Shown piece after piece: positions 1-11,589 of a stretch of 64,000 nucleotides of DNA (positions are counted from its first letter, which is position 1; every line of letters begins with the position of its first letter). Source of the DNA: Phialophora verrucosa. Its lineage: Eukaryota > Ascomycota > Eurotiomycetes > Chaetothyriales > Herpotrichiellaceae. The DNA is taken from contig MSED01000003.1 in assembly GCA_002099365.1 (NCBI GenBank), forward strand, positions 868,001 to 932,000, given 5' to 3'. Made by a program: the position numbers and the translations under genes. Under the pieces are notes generated by a model, which did not search any database, had not been told where the DNA came from, and was given only the letters and a program-made list of their open reading frames with translations.

Positions 1-1870
1 CAGCAATGATGCTCCTATGGTCATTGAAGACTACGTGACTGCTCAGCCGACCTCTCCAAGCGTCAATGCGCCAATGATCGTTGCTGCCGAACCGCCTGTA
101 GCTCTGAGTTCACCACGGTCGAACCAAAATAGCCAGAAGCCTGTTGTCCCCATCAAATTCGAGCCTCCGCGACCTGCATATACTCCTTTTCGTTACAGTG
201 CAGGTGTTCAAGAAGAGAAGACCAAGACTTCTTCGCTGCGACCGGCAGACCAGGCATATTCCTCACTACGTAATTCACAGGCCGGGTCGGGTCGTCTGCT
301 TGCTCAGGATGCTGCGTTGCTTGCTCCAGTGAGGCCCACCTCGAGCAGCGGGAGAAAGGAACATGACGAGGCATTCATCGGCTTGATCAGGAAGCAGAGT
401 ATGGCTGTAAGACAGAGGCCACCTGGATCTGCACCACCACCGCCACTACCACGTAGCATGACTCCAGGGGGCATTAACAACAAGGTGACTGCTGCAGCTA
501 AACCGGAACCGCCGCCGTTTATGAGAGTGGGCACCCCGGCGGCACCGGCAATCAAATCACAGCAACCAGCAGACGTTGTCAAAGAAGCCGTGACGGCCTT
601 ACGCTCCCTTCTGCCGGCTTTTGATGATCTTCCCACTCCTATCGATTCGAGCGGCAGCAATCCGAAGCTCAGGGTCGTCCGGTCCAAAATCGACTCCATC
701 AACGATCAATTCTCATTCATTCATGATGCTGTGGTGGAATGGGACCGCACCAATCGGCTGGTCCGCAAAGAACAGGAAGCCGAGCGACAACAGCGCCAAG
801 GAGAGTCGGAAGCCCGCATCGATGCCTTGTTCAATGACAATGAGATCGGTTATGCCGACATCGGCGAGCTCGAAGCCGAATTCAAGCTCTCGGAGGCAGA
901 GAAAAAGTACCACGAAGACCAAGCCGAGCTGGAAAGCTTCACCAGCCAGGTCTTCGTATTAGTCACAGAGAGATTACAGAAGGAGATTGCCGAATTGATG
1001 ACCGCTTACACAATGGCTATCGACATCCTGGACCTCGAGAGCGTGGCCGTAAGCAGCTGTTTCAAAGTTCCGAATGGCGACAAGAAACCGATCAGAATGA
1101 CCGAAATCATGTCCTGCGTGTTGACACTGTTCAACAAGATCGAAATCCGGCACCGAAAACTCGCCGAAGCACATGTCGAAAGGGAGCGGAGAAGGAAACA
1201 TCTTGAATTGACCATCCTTTACACCAACGGAGATGTGCAAGGCGTGAAACAACTTGAGAAGGAATTTGCCGTGGCAGAGAAGATGGCTGTCCTGCACGAA
1301 GCCCGCGGCAAAGACGATCGCGCCAATAAGCTGATGGATAGCTTCGACCGTGCCACCGTGCGCGGCCTAGGCGACAATCAGGTCTTCACCGACGAAGTCC
1401 TCTCCAAACTTCAAGAGTTGAAGAAAGCAACAGACGCGCTCCTGGCCTCCTCCGACCCCTCAATCAACAAAGATATGCTGAGCACGGCCAACGGCGCCAG
1501 GGATACTCTCTCCCTCGCGCAATCCACCCTCGACTCGGTCACAAGCGACTCCCGCCGCCTCCTCGCCCTCTCCAACGAAGGCGATATCCTCCTCAACGAC
1601 GCCGACTATGACGTCTCGGTCGCGGAGGCCAGAGTCGCCAACGCCGACCCCGTCGTGTACGCCAAACTCGGGGAAGAAAAAGCGAAAGAAGACAGCAAGC
1701 TGATCGAGGAGATGAACGTGAGGACCGCGTCCGTGACCAAGGGACCGCAAGAAGCGATCAAGCTCGTCAGGGACATACTGGGCACGGTGGGAGGAGAAGA
1801 GAGCCATGAAGAACGGATCAAACGCGCCCTAGAGGCTGCGAAGGCGAGGAACGCGAGTATTTCGGGATAG
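1..1870 (+). CDS. Unrecognised proline-rich/coiled-coil protein, 5' partial
   Basis: The frame is open from the first bases of the window (first full codon at base 2), so the gene begins upstream; the first visible Met is at base 17, leaving 617 residues to the TAG at 1868-1870. The first roughly 190 visible residues are rich in Pro, Ser and Ala and look disordered. From about residue 210 to 480 the sequence is strongly helical and charged, with Glu/Lys/Arg heptad-like stretches typical of coiled coils. The C-terminal 130 residues are also helical and acidic. I see no enzymatic motif, signal peptide or membrane segment. I do not recognise the family; a cytoskeletal or scaffold role is only a guess from composition. 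No intron is needed in the visible part. It converges with the NAA25 gene, with about 450 bp between them. Confidence 0.85.
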   Translation, partial: SNDAPMVIEDYVTAQPTSPSVNAPMIVAAEPPVALSSPRSNQNSQKPVVPIKFEPPRPAYTPFRYSAGVQEEKTKTSSLRPADQAYSSLRNSQAGSGRLLAQDAALLAPVRPTSSSGRKEHDEAFIGLIRKQSMAVRQRPPGSAPPPPLPRSMTPGGINNKVTAAAKPEPPPFMRVGTPAAPAIKSQQPADVVKEAVTALRSLLPAFDDLPTPIDSSGSNPKLRVVRSKIDSINDQFSFIHDAVVEWDRTNRLVRKEQEAERQQRQGESEARIDALFNDNEIGYADIGELEAEFKLSEAEKKYHEDQAELESFTSQVFVLVTERLQKEIAELMTAYTMAIDILDLESVAVSSCFKVPNGDKKPIRMTEIMSCVLTLFNKIEIRHRKLAEAHVERERRRKHLELTILYTNGDVQGVKQLEKEFAVAEKMAVLHEARGKDDRANKLMDSFDRATVRGLGDNQVFTDEVLSKLQELKKATDALLASSDPSINKDMLSTANGARDTLSLAQSTLDSVTSDSRRLLALSNEGDILLNDADYDVSVAEARVANADPVVYAKLGEEKAKEDSKLIEEMNVRTASVTKGPQEAIKLVRDILGTVGGEESHEERIKRALEAAKARNASISG

Positions 1871-2317
1871 GGGCACGACCAGGGGCAAGAGATTTATGAT
1901 TTCGATGTGCATGAAATCTAACTTGTATTGTAAAATTTGTGGAGGTGTATATTTCGGAGACCTTGGGGAAGGAGGAGTCTTGGACAATGATGGGATATAT
2001 ATCGAGTATTCTGTACAGAGTATGGTGCACCGAACCTTTACAGCTTCGGTCCTCCGTATCTGTCCCTTTATTTGAGAAATGCTTTCCTGTCCTGTATAAA
2101 GAAAGCATGACCTACTTATGTACCCAGCTCGACACGCTCGACACGCTCAATACGATTGCAAGTAAATGTGTGCACTCTCTGCGCATCCGTGAATGTACTG
2201 TATTTGAAATATCAACATCTACCCGTTCCATTCCATGCCATGCCATGCCATCCTATTTCCAGTCATTTATGCCTTCGGAGCTTCTCGTATGGGATTTCCA
2301 CCTCCCTTCGCTTCGCT
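1871..2317. other. Convergent intergenic region
   Basis: This is the space between two converging genes and probably holds both 3' UTRs. It contains a short run of CCATG/CCATT pentamers near 2230-2253. I see no gene. Confidence 0.6.
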
Positions 2318-5300
2318 TCACTTGACAACCCGGACTTTGGTCACCAAAATCCCATCTAGGGCATCGTCCCAGCTCTCTCTGTATCTCCCGCAGATGGTCT
2401 CCATGGTAGCTTCATCGCATAGACTCTCCATCAACTGTTCCCACTCCCGTCCGGCGCCGAGCTCGTCCCACATCCAAGCACCTTTTCCATCATCCGCGTC
2501 GGCGTTGGCGTCGTCTGGAATCGCCTGCCGCCCCATGCCGAGATCGACGAGCTTGCCCAGAACGCCGGGCTCGTTGATCTGGGCCTTCATCCAGCGCGCA
2601 TCGGCGTGGATCTGCGCTTCAAGCTCGGCCACGAGGCTCTGGAGTTCGGAGATGGATTCCTTGCCCACGGTCCCGAAGACGGCCTTTGCGTTCTTGCCAC
2701 CCTTCTGCGACTTCCTTGATATCCATGTCAGGAAGAGCGAAATGGTCTGTAATTTCTCCAGTTCGGAGAAGCTGCTGTGTAAGTCGCGCCACCATGGGAT
2801 GTAACTGCCTGCGATTTTGAGACGAGCGGGAGGAGATGCGGCCTTGTCGCTGGTCTCATGCTTACGTCGCTTGTCCAGGTCAGATGTCAACGAGGACTTG
2901 ATGTGCGCAACAATGGCTGGCAAGGACTGCGAGCCGCCGGGCCGACCAGAGGGGCCGGTTGTTGGGCCTTCGGTGAGAAGGATGATGGCCTGGGCGATGT
3001 TCGTGGCGGCGTCAAGGGTCGACAGTTCAGCGCCGGTCATCTCCTTCTCAAGCTCTATGGGGACGAAATTGTCAGCAGAAAAGTGTTCGTGAAGCTGCTT
3101 GACGTTCTTGTACGCTGCGGTTGCGAGGGTAGTGTGGGAGGCCAGGTCTTGTTTGAGATAGGTGGTCGCGTTGTCCCAAAGCACCATGGCGTGAACCCAG
3201 CCCTCTTTCGGCTGCTTGCCGCAGTGACATGACTCCAGCATCCGCCAGTCATCCTCACAATAGCTCGGCATGTAGCTGTAATCTCTCTTATCCACAAGTG
3301 CCTTCGAGGGATCCGTGGGTGGTAGGATTGTGGCGTCCTCAGAACCAGGTCCGCGCCACCTGGCCACCCTGCGTTCCTCAATGGCGCAAATTTGCTTGTT
3401 CAAGCTCTGCTCCATCTCCGAACGCATTTTGACGCTGTTGTAGATGTTTGAGTAGCTGTTGAACCGTAAGCCTTCACGTATCCCTCGGACTAGAGCCATG
3501 TCTGCGTTTTCAAGGACAGTGACCCCAGTTTCGGCAGCCAGAAGAGGTTCAAGATCGCCCTCCCCGCCATTAAAAGCCGGATGCAAGGTCGATATCCTGG
3601 TCAAGATCAGATGGCCAACTGTTTCCCACTGCAGGTTCTTGATACTGAGTTTGGTGAAGTGTTCCATGGCAAGCGAAAGGAGACCCAGATGGCCTTGGAG
3701 TCGAACAAGAAGAACCGTTAGGATGTAATAGTCCTCAAACTTTGACCGCGCAATCTCCAGTATAATCACGGCAACGAGAACCCGCTGGTGCTGGGGGTCC
3801 TGGATTCGTAATTGCAGGATGGCCAAGGCTGCGAGAAGAGCTGCTTCCGGGCATGTAGGTGGTTCGGGGATGGACAGTTGGTATAGCTTAAGCGCTCTGT
3901 GTGCCAGAGCTAGCAGTTCTTGGTTTCGAGCATGCGGCGGTTCAGAATCGGCCGGCGGTATCGAGCTATAGACGACTTTCAACGCGAACAATCGTGCTAA
4001 GTGCCCTTGCTCTTGTTCCGCCGTGTGCAGGAATTCTTCCCAGTGTTGCTTATCGAGTCGTCGCAAGGAGTCCTTCAAGTCGTCAAAGCAGAATGCCTTT
4101 TCCGAAAATGCCTCAGAGTACTCGCTGCATGTCTGCAGCAGGGCATCCTGATCGACAACGTCGTCTGCTTGACCTTGTAGTAAACGCAGCTTTGCAAGAT
4201 ACGCTGAGCGGACAATTGGCCTTATTTTGCAGATAGAGTCGAGGACGCCTTCCGACTGTTGTTGCAGGCTGTGTCAACGTCAGCACCATCATTCTGTAGA
4301 TTCCATATCGCAAGCTTACCCCTGATCTGCGCAATGTGATCGTGCCTTGAGCCATAGGTCCCAAATGCGGTTATCTGATTGTGACTCGGAGTTCGAAAGC
4401 AGCTCCTGGCATACCTTCAATGCTTCGCCCCAGTTCTCTGACGCTTCGAGGGATTCGAGCACCAAAGATAGTACAAGTTGGGGATCTTTGGCTCCAAGGC
4501 GAGATTTTGTACTCAGTAATCCGCTTTGTAAGAGCTTCACAGACTCCTGAACATGGCCTGTGGAGTTGAAGATCTGCACCAGCAACGAGATCTCCTCAGG
4601 GTCCGAGATAGCCTTTGCCGAAGACGAAGCTTGCTCCTGTGTCCAAGTAAGACTTTAATACTTCTTTTGACACTGCTGACATACCTCATCTTTGGGTATA
4701 GCTTCGGCAGCCTTTGATATCATGCGATATGCGAGCGTCCCAAACAGCATACGTTCGTTCTCAGGAATGTCCTCTTGTTTGTGTATCAGGTAGCACATGA
4801 GTATGTTCCAGAACTCATACTGTCGTTCCTTTGGGAATGAGTTTCGTAAACCCATGGTGGCCTGTCGAATGGCCCCATGTCAGCCAAAAACCCCCCTCTC
4901 TTGTGTTGCTGTTGGTCTCTTCACACCTTTTGAGCACTGCGCCAGTTGTTGTCAGCTATTGCTTGGTTGAGCCATCTCGTGAGGAGATCCTTGTTGTCTT
5001 TCCCAACGGCAACAGCTCGTTCCCATAGCTTGGGGGTCTCGTCGTGGAGGGAGAGGATCTTGAGTGTTTTTTGGAGCTGATAGATGGCTTCTGGGTCTGT
5101 GACCGGAGGTGTTCGCTTGCAGAGATCAAGGACCTCTTGTCGTCCTCGGTCATGCTGAGCATTATCGAGCTGGTGGACAAGAACCGAGGCTTTCACCGCC
5201 TAATTTTGTCAGCTTGAGATTCGGACGCATGATGTGCGGTTGGACTACCAGAAACCGATCCGACCTTTCTCCCTTCTTGGACCATTTGTCGCAGAGTTGA

Positions 5301-5380
5301 AGCGCTTGCTTCCAGTTCTCGCTGGCGACCGCGTCTTGAATTGGGCGTATTCTCCGCTCACTCACGCTCAGATCGGACAT
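2318..5380 (-). CDS. NAA25: NatB N-terminal acetyltransferase auxiliary subunit (NAA25/MDM20)
   Basis: Spliced model, minus strand: exons 5249-5380, 4927-5199, 4685-4861, 4320-4636 and 2318-4268, giving 949 residues. All junctions are GT-AG and keep frame; intron 1 is 49 nt with a CTGAC branch-like site. The N-terminus carries ERRIRPIQDA and WKQALQLCDK, which match the TPR-like start of the Mdm20 family, and the rest is a long all-helical repeat protein of the usual family length (about 900-1000). In known systems this subunit tethers the catalytic Naa20 to ribosomes, and NatB acetylates N-termini beginning Met-Asp/Glu/Asn/Gln; yeast mutants have actin and mitochondrial inheritance defects. 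The assignment rests on recalled family similarity. The exact start and intron ends are inferred from frame and consensus. Confidence 0.86.
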
Positions 5381-5839
5381 GTTCAGGGCTCATCAGCCCT
5401 TCTTGTCAGGAAGTGGTGAGACGAAAGAAAAGAGGATGCGGGGAAATCTTGTGGACGAGGCTGAAAATGATTTATTTACTCGTGCCGTGAATAGAACCAC
5501 AAAATCGCAAAGGTCACGATATCACAAAGCCTGGATCGCAACCTCGCATTGAACGGTACATAACTTATTGACCGGATGGCGGCCTCGGTCTTGATTATTC
5601 TGCCCTAGTTTTACAATCCTCGCAGCCCAGAAGCGACGCTCGTGTCACATTAACAGTGGTATTACCTTTGTTGCCATGGACTCCACGCTATACATCTGTA
5701 GAGGGTATCGTCTTGCTTTTGTACAATCCCGAGCATTGAATGCAGAGGGTAGGCTCGATCTCTTAGGAGAACCATGATTTTCTCTCGGCTTTCCTTCTCG
5801 CCGTCTGATGATCTTGTCAGTGTTTCGCCGCATGCTGTC
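5381..5839. other. Intergenic, NAA25 promoter and COX23 3' flank
   Basis: The region holds the presumed promoter and 5' UTR of NAA25 and the 3' flank of the COX23-like gene, both on the minus strand. I see no ORF or RNA gene worth calling. Confidence 0.5.
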
Positions 5840-6256
5840 TCATTGAACTTTGCGTACCCATTCTTTCTTGCAGTCGCGATAGGCTCTGTATGGCAGGTAC
5901 CCAGTCAGCCGGCTGCTCGATTTCATCCGCTTTGTTTGGCACTTCAACGGCTCCAGTGGGCCGGCCGGCTGTTCAGGTGCCTAGGCTATACGCACTTGAA
6001 GTAATCCTGGCACATGTCTCTATCCCCGTTGTTCCGGTGCATGCACTTTATACTCTTATTTGCGAAGTGCTGGCAGGGGTCGTAGTATTCTGAGCTGCGT
6101 TTCCTGCAGAGCAAGAGACCGCTTAGCATTCCGGCTGCGGGCACGGATGGGGATTGGGGGACAGACGTACGCTTCAAACGTGGCTTTTGACTTCTCCCAA
6201 GTATCGGCCTGCGGATCTGAGCCGGGAGTTTGCTGGGACGGCGCTGAAGTAGCCAT
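5840..6256 (-). CDS. COX23: Twin CX9C mitochondrial protein, COX23-like
   Basis: A small gene hidden in three exons on the minus strand: 6171-6256, 5996-6103 and 5840-5885, encoding 79 residues. The introns (67 and 110 nt) are GT-AG and both fall in phase 2. The product has two CX9C motifs: one starting DPCQHFANKSIKC, and a second, MCQDYFKAYRDC, that is only restored by splicing across intron 2. This CHCH (coiled-coil-helix) fold is typical of intermembrane-space proteins imported by the Mia40 relay. The HRNxGDRxMCxDYFxAYRDCKKxW signature matches Cox23, which is needed for cytochrome c oxidase assembly and copper delivery. There is no presequence, as expected for a Mia40 substrate. Other twin-CX9C proteins (Cmc family) are the alternative. 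Confidence 0.85.
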
Positions 6257-8124
6257 GTCGTTGCTTGACAAACACTCTTTGGGTTAATGGGTTCGTGTAG
6301 CTGCAGGTGCCTCAGATCATGCGAGGCAGGGATCAACCCGCTAACTGCTTTGTGCTTAAGGTCGTGGACAAGTGCGGATCGAGCTGTTATCGATAAGCTT
6401 GGAATCCAACTCCATCCGTTCTTACTGCCCAGGGCTGCCCCTCCCCGCCCTCCATCAGGCACGATGAGGGTGCACAGCTTTCAACCTTCATCAATTGTTT
6501 GCTCTCCTACTATCGCACACGCTGACATGTCAAGCAGCGCGCATACTGGTCATCCAGTGAGTCACTCCAGTCACTCGTCAACGTTAATACCCTCGTTAAA
6601 CGAGGAAAATGGCAGTGCAAGACATCCCAAGTTGACACGAACAAGGACCTGTAGTCCATAGTGCATTCTACACTTGGTGCTCTTGTTGCTCCTTCAACTT
6701 ATCTTGGTCATCGAGGTGGTTGGGAACCTCACTTCCTTTTTGAATCGATGATGTCGCCTTGCTCATGAAGGCTTGCGTCAGAATTACTTGTAAACCTTCA
6801 ACGCGCCCTAAAGGTTGAAGCTACGATAAAGGAGATCACTAGTGATCCATGACAATATCCCAAGCCCCAGCGGTCACTTTTAGAGAAGTAACGACGAAGC
6901 ACATGACTGGCCGAAGCCATTGCTGGCGGAAGGGCTTGTGATATCCGATACCATGCCACGTTTGGTGAATAGATCCATTCCACACTGACGGCGGGGTTGT
7001 CCATCTTTCATAATTGCAAGAAGCGATGATGCATGTTCAGGACCCTTATCGTGTATTGGTGCTCTCGGGCGCGAGCGCTTGAATAATAGCAACCTCTTTT
7101 AGGGGCTTCCATGGGTCACACTGACACGAAAATCATCCCAGCTGTGGCCCTTGCAGCGGTTGCGGTACCTGATCTCGACACCTAACCGCCCCGTTCAACT
7201 CCAGGAGTGCTGGGTGAAAGAAGTTGCCAACGTGCCACTGTGATGCAAAGAAATCCGTCCTGCACGCCGGTATAGTGAAAAGGCAGAGAAGAGGGGCATG
7301 CACCTCGAATCGGCTGGTTCAGAAATGCACCAGCACATGTGAAAGCGATGAATCCGTCCGTAGGGGAGCGCACACGGCGAAGAAATATGGAGCGGGCAAC
7401 GGGCAACAAGGGACGGGCAGTGATTTTAAGCCAAACTGAGCAACATTTTCCATCCATGACAAACACCGGCATTGCTCGTCTGCTGATAGTCCCCACAAGC
7501 GTGAATAAGGTGTCCCCAGCTTTCTTGAGGTGCAACTCCTCGCTTCACGAAGAGGTCGAGACGGCTCGATTGGTGTTGAGCCATCTAGATCGAGCATTTC
7601 CATCCGCAGACCGATGATAAGAGTAGCTGATAAGAATGCGTGAAGTTCCGAACGAATTGTGAAGCTGGGGACAACTGTTCCCCTGCACCCCGGTGTCTTA
7701 TTTCCTGGAATTCCATCATTCCTATCTCGTGGAGTTACATGCCAGCTCTGATTTCCTGAGCTAGCCAGCTGAAGGTGGGAGTACTTTTCGGTTCAACTGA
7801 CCGGTATTCGCAGACACAGCAGTAGTCTCTGACGTTGGGCGCGTCCTTTCCGGAGCCTTCTCAACCCACATACCGCCTTACCTTGGAAGGGACAGTTGCT
7901 GCCTGAGGCTAAGGAGACTTTGTGATATATGATTGTCTTTCCCTTTGTCTGTACACACATGATCAGTAGCATCGACCGTTTGATGATATTGTTGTCCTTG
8001 ACAACAACGATCTAAGTGATTGCTGCGATTGCTCTGTTTCCATTGTGCATCCTGCACACGCTACCGCTACCACATACTTACCTTGTTGTACTTTCATCCC
8101 AGTATATAATCGACACCAGTAGCG
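6257..8124. other. 1.9-kb intergenic region between divergent genes
   Basis: This region lies upstream of both the COX23-like gene and the oxygenase-like gene. It contains only short, compositionally random ORFs. The last 150 bp before 8125 are pyrimidine-rich with a TATATAA at about 8103. I see no supported gene; low-complexity promoter and UTR sequence is the simplest reading. Confidence 0.45.
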
Positions 8125-9388
8125 ATGGCTTCGGCAGACGTCCTCATGCCTCAACCAGCTTCTTCTTTTGGTCCTGCGACAAGGAAAAGACCAGCATCTC
8201 TCCTGGACGACATGGCTCCCAAGACACCAAAAGCACCAGCATTTGAGCCTGCAAAGCATCTCAACTTCCAATCGCCCACCAAGATATGGACCATGGAGGA
8301 GATTGGCTTTGCAGATAAGGGTGTCTCACCTATTGCCGTCTCAGAGCCTTTCCCTCTCTTTACAACGGAAGCCATCAAAGCAATGAGAGCGGAGGTATTC
8401 AGCAAGCCCGTGTGGGAGAATTGCAAGTATTCCAGCAATCTTGCAAAGTGCCAGCTGAGAGGGTTTGCTCCCGAGTGAGTCCATCCCTGTGGTTGCTCCC
8501 TGAACAATACTGATAAGGCAACCAGATACGCCCCGTTCGTGTACGACGTATGGCGCAGTCCCGAAGTGCTTGCCATTGTGTCTAAGATTGCCGGTGTCGA
8601 ACTTGTACCGGCCTTGGACCTAGAGATTGCCCACATGAATATCTCCAGCAACACCGAGGAACAGATCGAGACCGTCAAGCAGGCTCTTGCCGAGAAGTCT
8701 CATCGGGAAGCAGACGAAGGTGTCTCTGGTTGCCCCTGGGAGGACGATGATGATGCACAGCCCATTGTCGACTGGCATACAGACAGTTATCCCTTCGTCT
8801 GTGTCACCATGCTCAGTGACTGCACCAACATGATCGGGGGCGAAACAGCTTTACGGACGGGCACCGGGGGCATCATGAAAGTTCGAGGGCCAGCCATGGT
8901 AAGATCGGCATCTGAAAATTGCAAATTCGTACATTGACCAGGCCTAGGGTCATGCCGTCGTCCTTCAGGGCCGGTATATCGAACATCAAGCAATGCGAGT
9001 ACTTGGCACAACGGAGCGCATCTCGATGGTGACCTCATTCCGTCCCAAGTCTGCCTTTATCAAGGATGACACTGTCCTCACCACAGTCCGCCCGATATCC
9101 GACCTCACAGAGCTCTATTCGCAGTATGCCGAATATCGCTTCGAGATGTTGGAAGAACGTATCCGAGCACAACTGAAAGAGATACGAGAGCGTAGGCGTG
9201 CCCACCGGTTCGACACCAAGGCCACGAAGGCCTTCATCACAGAACAGAAGGCCTTCCTTGAATCCATGTTGAAGGAGCTGGTTGATGATGAGATGGTCAA
9301 GGTAGGGGTAATGGACGTCGAAGAGAACCTCTTCAGCGAGGAATTGCTCAAAGAACGGCGCAAGAAGGCGAAATCGTTGACTCCTTGA
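8125..9388 (+). CDS. 2OG-Fe(II) oxygenase-like protein of a fungal family
   Basis: Exons 8125-8474, 8526-8898 and 8948-9388 give 387 residues. Introns of 51 and 49 nt are GT-AG and keep frame. The middle of the protein has DWHTDSYPF, whose His201-x-Asp203 is the expected proximal metal pair of a double-stranded beta-helix oxygenase. Downstream, GHAVVLQGRYIEH (from Gly242) offers a distal His at 254, and ERISMVTSFRP follows as a conserved block with a candidate 2-oxoglutarate-binding Arg. The C-terminal 100 residues are a charged helical region (YRFEMLEERIRAQ onward). The substrate is unknown and catalysis is inferred from the motif spacing only. There is no signal peptide, so it is probably cytosolic or nuclear. 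Confidence 0.8.
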
Positions 9389-11589
9389 AGCAGGAGCCAT
9401 ACACTCTTGGTGGATGTGTGTTAGACACCCGATCCAAACGGCTTTGCTGCTGCTGGATGCTCTTGCACATCATATGCTGACATGATTGGTTTTGGCTGCA
9501 TTGCGAGCAGGCTTGCTTGGGTGCATTACTTCGACTTCGGGAAAGATCTGGTGTTGCTGCTGAGGCTTTGTTGCGGGATATGTCTTGAGAATAACCGTTC
9601 CTGGGACACCGATGGAGTCGTGCGTAGATTGGATAAATAGGCTGTGTACTTTCCATTTGATGATGAGCTGTATATCCAAGCTTCTGTTCTCACGATAACA
9701 GCACCGCGCATCAACCTGCTTTTCCGCGCGATGTCGCCATGGAAGACTCCACGGCCCGTGTCTAGTTTGTAGGAGGTTGAGTAAAGCTGGCGAGATCCAA
9801 CTCCGGTGAGACGAAGTCAAGCTTGAGCAACCTCAAAGTTCTGGTGGTTCTACACCCACGACCCCTTGCACAACGTCGGAATCGTTGACATTTGCTCTCT
9901 TTGCAGTCTTCGGACTAAAAGCGTTACTACAAGCCCCTACCGGGCCAGAGCAACCATTTCTCATGTTTGCTTTGACGGCCGGGGCCGTATGCTTGCGGCA
10001 AGTGGTTGACTACGGAACCTGACTTTGGAGAGTGCGACCGGGATCCCCGAAGAGACTGCAGGCAGTGCAATCTCCGAGTATGTGACTTGGGATAGCTCAA
10101 GTTGAGGTGTTCGATTATACGTAGGACTGTGGCTGAGGGGTTGTCGTTTGCCGAGCTATTAGTACACGTAAGGCTGAATGTGTCCAAACGACTGATCACT
10201 CGAGTTGAGGTTTTAGAGTTGACCCGTGACAACAATGTTGAGAATAAACCCACGAGGGGTGGCATTCGCTGATGCAGACGCCTATGACGCTTCAGAGTTG
10301 CCTCGAGGAGCGGAATCGGCGGCAGTTTACCAGCAAAGTTTGATGAGGGTTGTTGAGTTGTTGGTGGCGCCCCCGAGATGGAGGAGCTCTAGCTCGCAAA
10401 AGTGGAGGCGTCGAAACCGAGGGAGCTGAACAGCAACCACACGAGCGGCATGGTAAGCGTTGGAAGATAGCGGGAATACTTCTCTAAGCCATGGCCGACG
10501 TTCACAATACTGTTCTTCTGATCAGATGTGTTCTGAAGTACCTCTAGAACCACGATCAGGACAACAGGAAGGGCAAAAGTCTGCATAACGACTAGAAGAC
10601 GTGGTGTGAAGGGCCGCCATTCCCGGGACCTGAAAGTCCTCTTGCTCGACTGTGAGAAGGGTTTGTATTATGAGCACCAACAGAACGCATATGATATCCA
10701 ACAGGGAAATCCGACGCGCGAGCTTGCCAAAGGTAAATTTGGTATGCAAGAGCAGAGCCTGGCGAGCAGTGCGACAAGTCTCACAAACCAGTCATTTCTG
10801 AGCGTATCGTAGCATTCATAAAGTGCGGGTGCAGGGATCTCTGGGTGGCAGAGGAGGCACCGAATATGCCATGTCCAGTCTTGGGTCCGTCCAGCTGGGT
10901 TGGATATTTATCCTCGAGGTGAGGCTTCGCTGAAGAGCCAATGTTGACACTCCTGGTCCGGTAGGTGTGTTCAGGGTGTGTGCTTGAGGCCCAGCTCAAG
11001 GAAGGTTCGAGTTCGAGCTGGGGTTAGAATGGCCATCACTCTTTCTCCGTTCCGATTTTTGTTGGCGAGTGACCAGGATAGAAAGGAAGCAGAAGACAGG
11101 AGCGACGTAAGCGAACGAAGTGTGGAAAAGGCGCGGTCTGATTTCGCGAAGCGTGGCCAAGCATTTCCAACCCAAAGACCAGCATTGCAATAACTTGCTC
11201 AAGTGAAATACTCAAGAACCATATAGGACTCTGATTATCTTTTACTGCGACGCTTGCATCGGCCATACAGTACAAGGTCCCTTGCGGGACGGTTTGATTC
11301 GCGGCGACAGTTTACAGGCTTGTTCGGGCCAGTCTACTTTCCGCCAGGGATTGCGCTTGCAGAGGGCAGCCTCCTGGATGAGTTCAGGACTGGGGATAGA
11401 TCTTGACCCAGATCACCTGTCTATCTTGTGGAGATCCAAGTCATGCCGTGCAAGGTTGGCATTTCCCTTACGATCCCATTTCCCCCTTTGCCGTAGAAAA
11501 CGTATTCACCGCGCAGAGATACCAGAACGCCCCTGCGAATGCTTGCTATGACCAGAATCTCTGTTGATGTTCTCGGAGAAGAGCCTTCT
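9389..11589 (-). other. Gap with scattered hydrophobic minus-strand segments, possible gene or relic
   Basis: No ORF longer than about 120 codons exists here. On the minus strand, however, several hydrophobic stretches occur in different frames: around 11036-11275 (ISLEQVIAMLVFGLEM), 10600-10750 (LLDIICVLLVLIIQTLL) and 10389-10586 (FALPVVLIVVLEVL and TMPLVWLLFSSLGF). Splice-like GT and AG sites lie between them. They could be exons of a multi-pass membrane protein gene or the remains of one. I could not build a single in-frame model with a convincing start, so no CDS is called. Confidence 0.25.

Noticed and set aside
304..702. 132-codon minus-strand frame inside the first gene
   Set aside because: It is a shadow of the long plus-strand coding frame.
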